A stretch of DNA of 64,000 nucleotides. Origin: Ferribacterium limneticum. GTDB taxonomy: Bacteria; Pseudomonadota; Gammaproteobacteria; Burkholderiales; Rhodocyclaceae. The stretch is taken from assembly GCF_020510585.1 (NCBI RefSeq), contig NZ_CP075190.1:1734001-1798000 (forward strand), given 5' to 3'. Below, one piece after another: positions 53,211 to 62,675 of this stretch (position 1 is its first letter; each line of letters starts with the position of its first letter). The translations under genes were made by a program, and so were the position numbers. A model generated the notes under the pieces. It was given only the letters and a program-made list of their open reading frames with translations. It was not told the DNA's origin and searched no databases.

Positions 53211-54118
53211 GTCACTTGAATACAACAGGCGAAAATTCATTGGCCGTTCTCTGTGTGAATGTCGCAGGCGGAGCGAACTGGGTACGCGGCCTCGGCGGTC
53301 TCGAGGCTTCGTATGTGGTCGAACGCTGTGCCAAACGTATTCGGCGCTCCGTTGAATCGCATGGCGGACGTCTGGTGGATTACCAGGGCAGCAAGCTGAT
53401 GGCTTTCTTTGCCAATGGCGTTCAGGCGTTTACTTCTGCCGTCGAGATCCAGCAGCGGGTAGCTGCGTTGCCTCCCCATTCCGGATTCCCGTTGGTGGTT
53501 GGGGTCGGTCTGTGTGCCGGACATCAGGCCAGGGAAGGACGGTATTTCCCGGCCGCAGGAGACAATCCGGCGGCCAACCTGTCGGTGGTCGCGCCGCCCG
53601 GCCGAATCATGCTCAGCGTACCCAGGCGGGCCAAGCTTTTCCCCTGGCTGGAGCTGGCCGGGAACAGCGTGCCCGAGGTGGTTCTCAAATGTGGCAAGCG
53701 GCGCCTCGGGGTATTTCAAGTCCCCGCCCAGGAACCCGCCCAGATGGCGTTGAGCCTGGCCCTGGCCGATGCGGGCGATGGTGCAGGGCGGCTCGGCCTG
53801 CGTTTCCGGGGCGTCGATATGGTGCTCGACGAGAGCCAACCCATTACCCGAATTGGCCGCCTGCCTGACAGCGACCTGATCGTTCGCGCGACCCGCTGCT
53901 CCCGCCAGCACGGCCGGATCGAAAGGCGCCTCGACCGGTTTGTCTATATCGATCAAAGCACGAACGGCACTTTCCTGACGCCTGAAAAGCAGGCCGAGAG
54001 GTTGGTCCATCACCAGGAAGTACTCCTGTTTGGCCGGGGCATACTCAGCTTTGGCGGGCCGGCCGCAGCCAAAGGGGCAGAAATCATCCGATTCGAGACG
54101 ATGGGATTTGCTGGCTAG
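53207..54118 (+). CDS. Degenerate class III cyclase domain fused to FHA domain
   Basis: 303 aa, GTG start 53207. N-terminal about 170 residues align with nucleotide cyclase homology domains ('[20 protein letters not shown]', '[20 protein letters not shown]'), but the first metal Asp is Asn ('CVNVAGGAN') and the second is Ser ('[10 protein letters not shown]'), so catalysis is not expected. C-terminal FHA domain (about 205-295): '[20 protein letters not shown]', '[20 protein letters not shown]' and 'NGTF' are all present, the phospho-Thr-binding residues. Predicted to be a sensor/adaptor protein. Coupled to DUF1328. Confidence 0.85.
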   Translation: MSHLNTTGENSLAVLCVNVAGGANWVRGLGGLEASYVVERCAKRIRRSVESHGGRLVDYQGSKLMAFFANGVQAFTSAVEIQQRVAALPPHSGFPLVVGVGLCAGHQAREGRYFPAAGDNPAANLSVVAPPGRIMLSVPRRAKLFPWLELAGNSVPEVVLKCGKRRLGVFQVPAQEPAQMALSLALADAGDGAGRLGLRFRGVDMVLDESQPITRIGRLPDSDLIVRATRCSRQHGRIERRLDRFVYIDQSTNGTFLTPEKQAERLVHHQEVLLFGRGILSFGGPAAAKGAEIIRFETMGFAG

Positions 54119-54200
54119 CCAATTCGGCCCGAAAGCGGGGGCTTATGGCCAGGCAAGCGGTTCGAGGATACGGCCGAGGAGCCTTGGAGTGCATCCAGAC

Positions 54201-54254
54201 CATTTCATTTTTGGCTGTTTTTTACGGTAGACCGTAGCAAGCCTGGTTGACCGT
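54201..54254 (+). repeat. Dispersed intergenic repeat, copy 4 (extended)
   Basis: 'CATTTCATTTTTGGCTG' plus 'TTTTTTACGGTAGACCGTAG', then a second 'GGTTGACCGT', as in copy 2. Between the convergent FHA and collagen-like genes. Confidence 0.8.
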
Positions 54255-54366
54255 CAGATTCATCGCTTTCCAGGATGTTGCCGGTAGTCGATGATTTTTC
54301 ATGGGGATCTCATCGGGATGCTGACACGGGGAAAGTTGCCTGTCCCTGTGCCAGGTCCCTACGAAA

Positions 54367-54726
<360 letters not shown>

Positions 54727-54940
54727 GATTTTCCTCTTGTGTCGTACGCGGCCGAAAAGCCGCATGCCCCAGCCTGATTCGGTGTAGGGGCGAGGTCTGT
54801 TCGCTGGCACGCACAGCTTGGATTTACTCGTTGTCGCCAGGTCGCTAAGGCCAAATACGATTTTCCCGAGTGTTCGCTAGCGCACCGACCACTTTCCAGT
54901 TGGGGGGTTTCATAGACCATCACGACATGGGGAACCCGGC

Positions 54941-55051
54941 ATGCTTTATTCAATTGACCTTCTCGCGGCAGGCAGCCTTGTTGTTGACCACATGCTTCCG
55001 GCGATCATGTTGTTCTTTGCGCTGGCTCTGGCCATCGTATTCATCGACTGA
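54941..55051 (+). CDS. 36-residue single-helix membrane protein
   Basis: Below usual ORF cut-offs. 'MLYSIDLLAAGSLVVDHMLP' then 'AIMLFFALALAIVFID', one TM helix with no basic residue. No good ribosome site (GGGGAACC 10 nt upstream). The next gene starts 12 bp later after AAAGGAG. Family unknown. Confidence 0.4.
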   Translation: MLYSIDLLAAGSLVVDHMLPAIMLFFALALAIVFID

Positions 55052-55063
55052 AAGGAGACTTCC

Positions 55064-55219
55064 ATGAACCAGAAACCCAAAGAAGCGCCCCACAAATCCG
55101 GGCAAACACCACCTTCCTATTCGGAAGAAGTGATCAAGCAGAAACAAAAGGCAGAGCAGCGGGAGATCGCCGGCCGGCACAAGAATAGCGGCCCCAAGGA
55201 TCACAAGGGCGCCCGATAA
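55064..55219 (+). CDS. Small hydrophilic Lys-rich protein
   Basis: 51 aa, ATG 55064 with AAAGGAG 8 nt upstream. No Cys, no membrane segment ('EEVIKQKQKAEQREIAGRHK'), likely disordered or one helix. Good ribosome site supports expression. Function unknown. Confidence 0.6.
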   Translation: MNQKPKEAPHKSGQTPPSYSEEVIKQKQKAEQREIAGRHKNSGPKDHKGAR

Positions 55220-55246
55220 GACGCCTTGCCGTGCCTTGGGGTTCAA

Positions 55247-55816
55247 GTGAAAAACTTCCCGATTGTGTGTGTTGGTGGTTCGGCTGGTGGCCTCGACGCC
55301 TATATCCGGCTATTGCAAAATCTGCCGGCCGATATGGGCGTGGCCATTGTCATCGTCAATCACATCACCATCATGCCGACGCAACTCCACAAGGTACTCC
55401 CGAGCTTCACCACGATGCCGGTAGACCTGATCACGGATAATTTGCTGATTGAGCCGAACCGGGTATTCATCATCCCGGCAAATCGCGATTTGCATGTCGA
55501 GGCGGGCGAGTTCCAACTCGAGCCGATCTCAAAGCCACGCGGCTGGCCCGATGTGATCACGGTATTCCTTCGCTCGCTGACCCGGCACTGGGACGGCCAG
55601 CTAATTGCGGTCATTGTCTCCGGTTACGACGGCGATGGTGCCGAAGCGCTATGTGGCATCAGGGAAGTCGGGGGAATCACCATTGCCCAGAAGCTGAGCA
55701 CGGCAATCCAGCCGGACATGCCCGAGAGTGCCATTGCCAGCGGGTGCATCGATCTCATCCTTTCGCCAGAAGCGATCGCTCAGGAAATCGTGCGAATCGC
55801 CCACCGCCAGATTTGA
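55247..55816 (+). CDS. Stand-alone CheB-type methylesterase domain
   Basis: 189 aa from GTG 55247 (TTG 55226 possible). Ser in 'VCVGGSAGGLDAYIRLL', His in 'IVIVNHITIMPTQLHKVLPS' and Asp in 'VIVSGYDGDGAEALCGIREV' complete the CheB triad. There is no receiver domain and no CheR partner in the window, so it is not the normal chemotaxis enzyme; relatives of this kind are found near PAS/CheR signalling proteins or alone. Substrate unknown. It could still demethylate the orphan chemoreceptor at 12-13.7 kb (inference). Confidence 0.85.
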   Translation: MKNFPIVCVGGSAGGLDAYIRLLQNLPADMGVAIVIVNHITIMPTQLHKVLPSFTTMPVDLITDNLLIEPNRVFIIPANRDLHVEAGEFQLEPISKPRGWPDVITVFLRSLTRHWDGQLIAVIVSGYDGDGAEALCGIREVGGITIAQKLSTAIQPDMPESAIASGCIDLILSPEAIAQEIVRIAHRQI

Positions 55817-55829
55817 ACGACCGTGGACA

Positions 55830-56030
55830 ATGAAAACCTTCAAGGCCGGGCAAGTATTTTTGCCATGTGTGCGGAAGCGAACCGAACCCTTGATTCGGTC
55901 GATGGAATATGAGCATCACGGCATAGCGCTGGTCAGCGCTAATGCATGGCTCTGTCGGCGTTGCAGCAGCAAGCCAACGGTGCCAGCGCAAATTCGCCGT
56001 GGCAGAACCATCCATAACCGTAAAGGGTAG
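55830..56030 (+). CDS. Hypothetical small Cys-containing protein (weak)
   Basis: 66 aa from ATG 55830, no clear ribosome site. Cys in 'FLPCVRKRTEP' and 'WLCRRCSSKP'; might be a zinc-binding fold or not coding at all. Same strand and spacing as neighbours. Confidence 0.3.
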   Translation: MKTFKAGQVFLPCVRKRTEPLIRSMEYEHHGIALVSANAWLCRRCSSKPTVPAQIRRGRTIHNRKG

Positions 56031-56035
56031 ACACC

Positions 56036-56359
56036 ATGATTATCAAACTCGCTGCAAGCATTCTCGTAAGCGCTTCACTGATGCTCCCAATGGCCGGCTA
56101 TACGGCGGATTCAGACAAATCTTCAGCAACCACGATGGTCAAGGATTCGGTCATCACCACCAAGATCAAGGCTGAACTGGCTGCCGAAAAAATGTCCAGC
56201 CTCGTCAATATCAGCGTCGATACGGATAACAAGGGCGCCGTGACGCTGGGCGGCACGGCTGCCAGCAAGGCGGCAGTAGACAAGGCCGTATCGATTGCCA
56301 AAGCGGTCAAGGGTGTGACTTCAGTCGACAATCAGATCAAGGTCGTGGCAGACAAGTGA
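56036..56359 (+). CDS. BON-domain periplasmic protein (OsmY-like)
   Basis: 107 aa, AAGGG upstream. Signal peptide ('ASLMLPMAGYTAD'), then one BON domain: 'VKDSVITTKIKAELAAEKM' and 'NKGAVTLGGTAASKAAVDKA' followed by 'GVTSVDNQIKV'. BON proteins bind membranes or phospholipids, and OsmY is induced by osmotic stress. Single domain instead of the two in OsmY. Confidence 0.9.
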   Translation: MIIKLAASILVSASLMLPMAGYTADSDKSSATTMVKDSVITTKIKAELAAEKMSSLVNISVDTDNKGAVTLGGTAASKAAVDKAVSIAKAVKGVTSVDNQIKVVADK

Positions 56360-56432
56360 GTTGCGTTTCCTGTGATCGACACGACGTCCCGGACTGCGAC
56401 AAAGCACCGGGACGTGCAAAAAAGGAGTTGTG

Positions 56433-56840
56433 ATGAGCGGTTATGTTCAGAATATTGAAAAACTTGCCGTTGAAAATGACGACTTCCGCCGAGTGTTATA
56501 CACGGCAAAAAATTCCCAGCTTGTCCTGATGTCGCTGAAACCTCAGGAAGACATCGGCGCCGAGATTCACAAGGTGGACCAGTTCTTCCGCGTTGAGGAA
56601 GGCGCTGGCGAGGCGGTGCTGAATGGTGCCCGGACGGCGATTCAAGCCGGCTTCGCGGTTCTCGTTCCGGCCGGCGTGAATCACAACATCATCAACACCG
56701 GCACCGTGCCGCTCAAGCTTTATACGCTCTATGCCCCGCCCAATCATCGCGATGGGGTCATCCACAAAAGCCGTTCGGATGCCGAGGGTGATAGCGAGCA
56801 TTTCAACGGCAAAACGACAGAACAAGGGAGCATCAAATGA
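56433..56840 (+). CDS. Cupin-domain protein
   Basis: 135 aa, AAAGGAG upstream of the GTG/ATG pair at 56430/56433. Cupin motif 1 in 'EIHKVDQFFRVEEGAGEAVL' and motif 2 in 'AVLVPAGVNHNIINTGTVPL'. The metal His/Glu set is partly kept ('IHKVDQFFRVEEG', 'NHNIINTG'). Cytosolic; probably small-molecule binding or isomerase-like. No clear partner; it follows the BON gene by 73 bp. Confidence 0.88.
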   Translation: MSGYVQNIEKLAVENDDFRRVLYTAKNSQLVLMSLKPQEDIGAEIHKVDQFFRVEEGAGEAVLNGARTAIQAGFAVLVPAGVNHNIINTGTVPLKLYTLYAPPNHRDGVIHKSRSDAEGDSEHFNGKTTEQGSIK

Positions 56841-56870
56841 ATGCGCCATCGATCACCCTAGGAGAGCAAC

Positions 56871-57116
56871 ATGAATGTTGTAGACAACCTTCGCGGACGC
56901 CAGGAACGACGCCAATTTGACTCCGTCTTGGCGGCCGGACATTTCGACCGGCGTCACATTATTGAACGGAGACGCCCCGAGATGGAAATCTTGAGGTTAT
57001 CCGATATCGATTGGCAGGCATATTTTGGGGATTCGCCCAGGCTGTCTGAAAAATCGTTACACAAGATTGCCCAGGAAGCCGACGCGTTCAATAAAACGCA
57101 CAGTGGCCAACGGTAG
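56871..57116 (+). CDS. Hypothetical protein
   Basis: 81 aa, AGGAG 7 nt before ATG 56871. Charged and soluble ('NLRGRQERRQFDSVLAAGHF', 'RLSDIDWQAYFGDSPRL'). Family unknown. Thirty bp after the cupin gene, so probably co-transcribed; the terminator at 57218 would end this run. Confidence 0.6.
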   Translation: MNVVDNLRGRQERRQFDSVLAAGHFDRRHIIERRRPEMEILRLSDIDWQAYFGDSPRLSEKSLHKIAQEADAFNKTHSGQR

Positions 57117-57217
57117 CGACGGCAACTCTGTCGCTGGCTGTTGACCGGGCAATCGATCAGGATTCCCCCATTTTCTTCACCAGACTTGTTCAACGAAGCA
57201 GGGCTGTTTTACCTTTG

Positions 57218-57247
57218 CCCCGGCTCCCCAAAGGCCGGGGTTTTTTT
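57218..57247 (+). terminator. Rho-independent terminator
   Basis: Perfect 7-bp stem CCCCGGC / GCCGGGG, 9-nt loop, followed by seven T. It lies 100 bp after the hypothetical gene at 56871-57116 and closes that plus-strand run. Confidence 0.85.
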
Positions 57248-57260
57248 GATCGTCGTTTCC

Positions 57261-57296
57261 ACGGTCAACCGGAAATATTGGCCAAATTTGAAATCG
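57261..57296 (-). repeat. Dispersed intergenic repeat, copy 5 (minus strand)
   Basis: Read on the minus strand: 'GATTTCAAATTTGGCC', 'AATATTTCCGG', 'TTGACCGTGG'. It lies just past the terminator. It is the most diverged in the T-tract. Confidence 0.75.
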
Positions 57297-57571
57297 CCGA
57301 GTCCGCTCCACAATCGGGGAGAAAAAAAGCCCGGAACGGCCAGGCCGTCCGGGGCAAAGTACTCAAGGTGTCCATGTAGAGGCGGGGAACCGGACACCCA
57401 TGCCTATTCTGTTTTATATGATGATGGTCTTCTGTCTGGTGGCGCACATAGTGAAATTGTCCGGCTAATTGCCGATGTTTTTTGGGTGTGATGGCGCACA
57501 GATGCGGCGGATGGTATCGGCTAGCCTGAGCTGTCATCCGTAACTTACGGATCATCCAAAGGAGAATAGAC
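57297..57571. other. Intergenic region before the Gly/Ala membrane protein
   Basis: No firm gene. A 22-codon ORF at 57400-57468 ('MPILFYMMMVFCLVAHIVKL') could make a tiny membrane peptide, but it has only a distant GGGGAA as ribosome site. Confidence 0.35.
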
Positions 57572-58099
57572 ATGGACGAATATCGCCACCACGTATCAGG
57601 TTTTTTTGCTCACCGTACCGAGGCCGAAGGCGCGCTTTCCAGTCTCGTTGCACGCGGTCTGCCGCGCGCTCAGGTCCAGCTTTTCGATGCCGAATCGGGC
57701 CCTGCCGTTACCGAAATCAAGGGCGAGAGCAATGAGGTGCTGACCAATGTACTGGTCGACGGCGCCATTGGCACGGCAGTGGGTACCGGTATCGGTGCCC
57801 TTGCCCAACTCGCATTGGTGGCTGGAAGCGTCACCCTGTTCGTTGCCAGCCCATTGGTTGCACCGCTCGTCATGCTGGGCTGGGGCGCCAGTCTGGGTGC
57901 CTTTGTCGGAGCTGCCGCGGGTGCCAACACCGGTGTTGAACACAAGGATGGCCGGCTAGCCGACCTGGTCCGCGACGCCATCGCCAGTGGTCAGGTCGTG
58001 CTGGTCGCAGAGACCAGAACGGAGCAGGAGACGGCGGTGGCGCGCGAAGTCATCGAGGCGGCAGTAGGCGAAATCAAGGATTCCGTGAGTACGGTGTGA
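57572..58099 (+). CDS. Gly/Ala-rich membrane protein, general-stress-like
   Basis: 175 aa, AAAGGAGA upstream. An N-terminal ferredoxin-like segment ('HHVSGFFAHRTEAEGALSSL', 'GLPRAQVQLFDAES') resembles general stress protein 17M/YflT domains. A central hydrophobic part of about 60 residues is rich in Gly ('GTAVGTGIGALAQLALVAGS', 'GASLGAFVGAAAGANTGVEH') as two membrane hairpins. Ends with a second alpha-beta segment ('GQVVLVAETRTEQETAVARE'). Likely stress-induced; function unknown. Confidence 0.75.
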   Translation: MDEYRHHVSGFFAHRTEAEGALSSLVARGLPRAQVQLFDAESGPAVTEIKGESNEVLTNVLVDGAIGTAVGTGIGALAQLALVAGSVTLFVASPLVAPLVMLGWGASLGAFVGAAAGANTGVEHKDGRLADLVRDAIASGQVVLVAETRTEQETAVAREVIEAAVGEIKDSVSTV

Positions 58100-58150
58100 A
58101 CCTGGATTAGTCGCTTCTGCCACCTACCGTACGGTCAGGAAAGGCAATAA

Positions 58151-59473
58151 ATGATGCGAATGTTTAATGCGATATCCTGGGTAGCCTGTTTGGCCTCGCT
58201 GTCACTCGCTGCCTGCAGCGAGATGGCGACGCTGCCGGTTTCAGCCGGCAGCGGGCTGCGACCGACGCTGCCCCCGCCAGTGCGGACAACGACACCGACC
58301 GTCAATATCGCCCCGGCGATAGGCTGGCCGGCCGGGACGAAGCCGACCGCCGCGCCGGGTACCCGCGTCGCGGCGTTCGCCAACGGTCTGGATCATCCGC
58401 GCTGGCTGTATGTCTTGCCCAATGGCGATGTACTGGTGGCGGAGACCAATGCACCACCAAAGCCGGATGATGCCAAGGGCATCAAGGGCTGGGTGATGGG
58501 CTTGGTGATGAAGCGGGCGGGGGCTGGTGTGCCCAGCGCCAACCGCATCACCCTGTTGCGTGACAGCGATGGCGACGGTGTCGCCGATTTTCGCGCGGTC
58601 CTGCTCGAAGGCCTGAATTCCCCGTTCGGCATGGCTTTGGTGGGTAACGATCTGTACGTGGCCAACTCGGATGCCGTGCTGCGTTTTCCCTATGCGGCCG
58701 GCGATACCCACATAAGCGTCCCCGGCCGCAAGGTGGTGGCGCTGCCTGCGGGGTCAATCAATCACCACTGGACCAAGAACCTGATTCCCAGTCAGGATGG
58801 AAGCAAGCTTTACGTCACAGTGGGCTCAAACAGCAATGTCGCCGAACGCGGAATGGCAGTGGAGGAAGGGCGAGCGGCGATCTGGGAAGTTGATGCCAGG
58901 ACCGGTTCGCACCGGATCTTTGCCTCCGGCCTGCGCAATCCGAATGGCCTGGCCTGGGAAAAACAGACCGGCATGTTGTGGACGGTGGTCAATGAGCGCG
59001 ATGAACTGGGCAGCGATCTGGTTCCCGATTACCTGACTTCAGTCCGCGACGGTGGCTTCTACGGCTGGCCCTACAGCTACTACGGCCAGCATGTCGACGA
59101 GCGGGTCACGCCGCAACGTCCCGATCTGGTCGCCAAGGCGATCGCGCCCGACTATGCGCTCGGGCCGCATACCGCTTCGCTCGGTTTGGCATCTTCCTCA
59201 GGCACGAGTTTGCCGGCCAGCTTCGCCAGCGGCATGTTCGTCGGCCAGCACGGCTCGTGGAATCGCCAGCCAGCCAGTGGCTACAAGGTGATCTTCGTTC
59301 CCTTCGCAAACGGGACGCCGGATGGTGGCTTGCCGGTCGATGTGCTGACCGGATTCCTTGACGAGAAAGGCAAGGCCTACGGCAGACCGGTCGGTGTGGC
59401 GCTCGACAAGCACGGTGCCTTGCTGGTGGCCGACGATGTCGGCAATGTGATCTGGCGGGTGACTGGCCAGTAA
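58151..59473 (+). CDS. Sorbosone/PQQ-type sugar dehydrogenase lipoprotein
   Basis: 440 aa. Lipobox 'SLSLAACSE'. A beta-propeller of the glucose/sorbosone dehydrogenase family follows: '[20 protein letters not shown]', '[18 protein letters not shown]' (calcium-like loop), '[20 protein letters not shown]', '[20 protein letters not shown]', '[10 protein letters not shown]' and '[20 protein letters not shown]'. Relatives oxidise sugars in the periplasm using PQQ. The PQQ-making genes are absent here except for a PqqE-like fragment at 24 kb, so PQQ must come from elsewhere, or the protein has another role. Confidence 0.88.
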   Translation: MMRMFNAISWVACLASLSLAACSEMATLPVSAGSGLRPTLPPPVRTTTPTVNIAPAIGWPAGTKPTAAPGTRVAAFANGLDHPRWLYVLPNGDVLVAETNAPPKPDDAKGIKGWVMGLVMKRAGAGVPSANRITLLRDSDGDGVADFRAVLLEGLNSPFGMALVGNDLYVANSDAVLRFPYAAGDTHISVPGRKVVALPAGSINHHWTKNLIPSQDGSKLYVTVGSNSNVAERGMAVEEGRAAIWEVDARTGSHRIFASGLRNPNGLAWEKQTGMLWTVVNERDELGSDLVPDYLTSVRDGGFYGWPYSYYGQHVDERVTPQRPDLVAKAIAPDYALGPHTASLGLASSSGTSLPASFASGMFVGQHGSWNRQPASGYKVIFVPFANGTPDGGLPVDVLTGFLDEKGKAYGRPVGVALDKHGALLVADDVGNVIWRVTGQ

Positions 59474-59489
59474 TCGACTGGCCACGTCT

Positions 59490-60551
59490 TTATGCGGTCG
59501 GAAACTGTCGTTGCAGACTCGGTTTCGATTTTCCGTACCTCTGGGCAAACCACCAGCATCCCCCGCTTAGTCCCATGCCGAAAACGAGGTGAGTGACCAG
59601 CGTTACCCAGTCGCGGGCGACCGAGAACCACGGAAACAGCGCCGTAAAGCCATATAGATTGATGACGTAAATGCCCAGCCCGTATACCGCGCCGACAGCG
59701 ATGGCTGGTCCGGCAGGCAAGCGCGCGGCGAGCATGGCGGGAAGCAGCGCGTAAGCGATCGACAGCGCAAAGTGGATCAGCGTGGCGACCAGCAGGATGT
59801 CCCACTGGGCGGTCGACGGTGGGGGCAAAACACCTGGGCCCATGAGCAGGGCCGCCGTCAGACGGGCATCGCGAAAAAGGGTTTCGAGGATGGGCATACC
59901 GGCCAGCCCCCACAGGGCGATCTGGGCAACTGTCGCCAGGATGCCGGCGCCAATGCCGACCGTCAGCAAGACCAACGGATTGATCATGCCGCCTTCCCGC
60001 ATGTGCCCGGGCAATGCCTTGGGCTCGTCTTTTACAGCCATCAAGTCGATGCTTTCCTCGGCGACCAGTGCCGCATCAAGGCGCCTGGCCAGTCCTTCGC
60101 CGCCCTGCGTCATGATCCGCGCATGGTTGCGAATGAACATCGGGCGAGCCAGCGGGGCGAGAAGATTCATCCACCACCGTACGCTGCGGACATGCCATTC
60201 GTAACGGACGACGCTGACCTCGCCATTGTGGGCAAAAAGCCATCGGCCCGTCCCTTCAAGGTCGCCCCGCGCCCGCCCCTCGATGGCCACCAGTGCTTCG
60301 ATGCGTGTGGCGCGTACTTCGAATACTACGGGGTAGGGCAGGTCACCCCGCCAGGAATAGCGTCGTATGCTGTCAATACCATCGCTATCGCCGGGTGCCG
60401 TCAGCTCGACTTTTTCGGCGCCCGGCCACCACTCCGGCCAGCGCCCGGAGTCGAGTATGGCCTCGTACACCTCAGCCAGTGGTGCATCGATGTGCCAGGT
60501 CGTCAGCAGGTGATATTCGGTCGCTGTGCCCCCGGCGCTTCTCGTTGTCAT
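59490..60551 (-). CDS. SRPBCC (START-like) domain fused to a membrane domain
   Basis: 353 aa, ATG 60551. Residues 10-150 are a polyketide-cyclase/SRPBCC fold ('TTWHIDAPLAEVYEAILDSG', 'RWPEWWPGAEKVELTA'). The rest holds about four to five TM helices ('PLVLLTVGIGAGILATVAQI', 'LPAGPAIAVGAVYGLGIYVI', 'VTLVTHLVFGMGLSGGCWWF'). A lipid- or ligand-binding domain attached to a channel/sensor-like membrane part is unusual. Convergent with the dehydrogenase gene; its start is 13 bp before the FMN-reductase stop, so the FMN reductase may lie upstream in one operon. Confidence 0.8.
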   Translation of the reverse strand: MTTRSAGGTATEYHLLTTWHIDAPLAEVYEAILDSGRWPEWWPGAEKVELTAPGDSDGIDSIRRYSWRGDLPYPVVFEVRATRIEALVAIEGRARGDLEGTGRWLFAHNGEVSVVRYEWHVRSVRWWMNLLAPLARPMFIRNHARIMTQGGEGLARRLDAALVAEESIDLMAVKDEPKALPGHMREGGMINPLVLLTVGIGAGILATVAQIALWGLAGMPILETLFRDARLTAALLMGPGVLPPPSTAQWDILLVATLIHFALSIAYALLPAMLAARLPAGPAIAVGAVYGLGIYVINLYGFTALFPWFSVARDWVTLVTHLVFGMGLSGGCWWFAQRYGKSKPSLQRQFPTA

Positions 60552-60563
60552 GAATGATTGAAC

Positions 60564-61130
60564 CTAATCACCTTTGGCCCGGCGAGCTGATTTTTCCAGT
60601 TGCACCAGCGCGCTCAACAGTTTCTTGATGAGATTCCGGCTTCGCTCGTCGGTCAGGACGCCGTTCTGGTCGAATCGTTCGGCCGCGTTACCGATCATGA
60701 CTTCGGGCTGAACGACGACCGGCATGTCGAGCGCCACCAGAATTTTCCGGAGATCGTATTGGGCGCGGGCGGTGCCGAAGTTGCCGATGGAAACACCCAT
60801 GATGGCCGCTGTCTTGCCCTGCCAGGCGCTTTGACCATAGGGCCTGGTGCCCCAGTCGATGGCGTTTTTCAAACCTCCCGGTAGCGAGTAGTTGTATTCC
60901 GGCGTAGCAAACAGGATGGCATCGGCGGCGATGATCTTCTGCTTGAATTCAAGCACGGCGGCGGGTGGCGCCATTTCGTCATCCTGATTGAAAACCGGAA
61001 TCCCCTGGAGGTTCACTATTTCCAGTGTTACGCCATCGGGCAGTAGTTCCTGCGCTGCTTTCAGGGCGAAAGCGTTGTACGACTCTTTGCGCAAACTGCC
61101 AACAATTCCCAGAATATTGATCTTGTTCAT
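60564..61130 (-). CDS. NADPH-dependent FMN reductase (chromate/quinone reductase-like)
   Basis: 188 aa from ATG 61130, chosen over ATG 61136 because AAAGGAGG has the right spacing. Flavodoxin-like: 'INILGIVGSLRKESYNAFAL' (FMN phosphate loop), 'ILFATPEYNYSLPGGLKNAI' and 'KTAAIMGVSIGNFGTARAQY'. Family members reduce FMN, quinones or chromate and protect from oxidative damage. Twelve bp upstream of the SRPBCC gene. Confidence 0.92.
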   Translation of the reverse strand: MNKINILGIVGSLRKESYNAFALKAAQELLPDGVTLEIVNLQGIPVFNQDDEMAPPAAVLEFKQKIIAADAILFATPEYNYSLPGGLKNAIDWGTRPYGQSAWQGKTAAIMGVSIGNFGTARAQYDLRKILVALDMPVVVQPEVMIGNAAERFDQNGVLTDERSRNLIKKLLSALVQLEKSARRAKGD

Positions 61131-61325
61131 TTTCATGCCTCCTTTGTTTAGCCGCGAAGAGAATGCCAGCCGGAAAGAAACTGCTCTGTGCGACAGCGTA
61201 CACAAGATACCCGGCCGTCCTATATGCGGTGCCGAACGGAAAATGTTGTATCGGTGTCAGATAGTTCACCAGGCTTGTCATTTGAGCGTTTAGCGCAGTA
61301 ACCAGTTCAACAGGAGCCGGCTGAA

Positions 61326-62675
61326 ATGTCTTTTTCCGTTTGGGCGCTGGTCGTCGGCGCGCTCCTGATTGCCATGGCCCTGGCCGGATCGCTGATGAAG
61401 CGACTTCCGCTCAGTGCCTCCATGTTCTATCTGGCAGTCGGTTACATGCTGGGGGCTGGTGGTTTTGGCTTCATGACCGTTGATCCGCGTCTCATCTCCG
61501 GCCTCCTAGAGCGGGTGGCGGAAGTTGCGGTGCTGATTTCATTGTTTTCGGTCGGCTTGAAACTGGGGCTGCCGTTCTCCAGCCATCACTGGCGCCTGCC
61601 CTTGCGGCTGGCGTTTGTCTCGATGACGCTGGTCGTTGTCCTCATCGCGCTGGTTGGTTTCTTTTTGCTCGGCATGTCAATTGGTGCGGCGATTCTGCTC
61701 GGTGGCATTCTGGCCCCGACCGACCCCGTGCTGGCATCGGATGTCCAGGTCGAGGAAGCTTCTGATCGCGACCGCCTGCGCTTCAGCCTGAGTGGCGAGG
61801 GCGGGTTCAATGACGGCGCCGCCTTTCCCTTCGTCATGCTTGGCCTTGGCCTGCTCGGCATGCACGAACTCGGGGCATGGGGGTGGCGCTGGCTGGCCAT
61901 CGATGTGGCCTGGTCGCTGGTCGGCGGCTTGTTTATCGGCGGCCTGCTCGGCACGATGATTGGTCGCCTGGTGATCTATCTGCGAACGCAGCATAAGGAA
62001 GCCGTCGGGCTCGATGAATTCCTGGCACTCGGACTGGTCGCGCTGGCCTTCGGTGTGGCAACACTGGCCTCGACTTATGGTTTTCTTGCCGTTTTCGCCG
62101 CTGGGCTGGCCTTGCAACGCGTCAAGGAGCGCTCGCGGGCGCAAAAGGTGCCGGATGAAGTAACGGCCGGCTTGCAGGACAAGGAAGCTCATCTCGCCGT
62201 GGCGACCCATCCCGATCTGGCCGGCCCTTACCTGATGCAGGCGGTGCGTGGTTTCAACGAGCAGCTTGAACGTCTTGCCGAGCTGGTCATCGTCCTCGCC
62301 GTGGGGGCCATGCTGGCCTATATCGAAGTCGAGCTGGAGACGGTGGTCTTCCTCGTTCTCCTGTTTTTTGTCCTGCGCCCGGTCTCGGTATGGCTGGGCT
62401 TGCTGGGGGCTCCGGTCTCGGGTGATCAGCGCCTGTTGATTGCCTGGTTCGGCATTCGCGGTATTGGTTCGATCTACTACCTGATGTTTGCCCTCAATCA
62501 CGGACTTACCGGTGCCTTGGCTGATCAGGCAATTAATCTTACGCTCTCGGCCGTGGCCGCATCGATCATCGTGCACGGCATTTCGGTAACGCCTTTGATG
62601 TCGCTTTACGCCCGGCGGCAGGCCGGCAAGAGCCGCCGATCCGATTCAGAGAACCGACGCCACGACATTCGCTGA
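61326..62675 (+). CDS. Cation:proton antiporter, CPA1 type (NhaP2-like)
   Basis: 449 aa, about 12 TM helices. 'ISLFSVGLKLGLPFSSHHWR', 'LLGGILAPTDPVLASDVQVE' (conserved ND/TD transport site region with the two Asp), 'LSGEGGFNDGAAFPFVMLGL' (the second Asp motif) and 'GVATLASTYGFLAVFAAGLA'. 'WFGIRGIGSIYYLMFAL' follows the CPA1 pattern. Cytoplasmic tail short. It contributes to Na+/K+ and pH homeostasis. Its last 30 bases overlap the convergent pgl gene. Confidence 0.9.
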   Translation: MSFSVWALVVGALLIAMALAGSLMKRLPLSASMFYLAVGYMLGAGGFGFMTVDPRLISGLLERVAEVAVLISLFSVGLKLGLPFSSHHWRLPLRLAFVSMTLVVVLIALVGFFLLGMSIGAAILLGGILAPTDPVLASDVQVEEASDRDRLRFSLSGEGGFNDGAAFPFVMLGLGLLGMHELGAWGWRWLAIDVAWSLVGGLFIGGLLGTMIGRLVIYLRTQHKEAVGLDEFLALGLVALAFGVATLASTYGFLAVFAAGLALQRVKERSRAQKVPDEVTAGLQDKEAHLAVATHPDLAGPYLMQAVRGFNEQLERLAELVIVLAVGAMLAYIEVELETVVFLVLLFFVLRPVSVWLGLLGAPVSGDQRLLIAWFGIRGIGSIYYLMFALNHGLTGALADQAINLTLSAVAASIIVHGISVTPLMSLYARRQAGKSRRSDSENRRHDIR

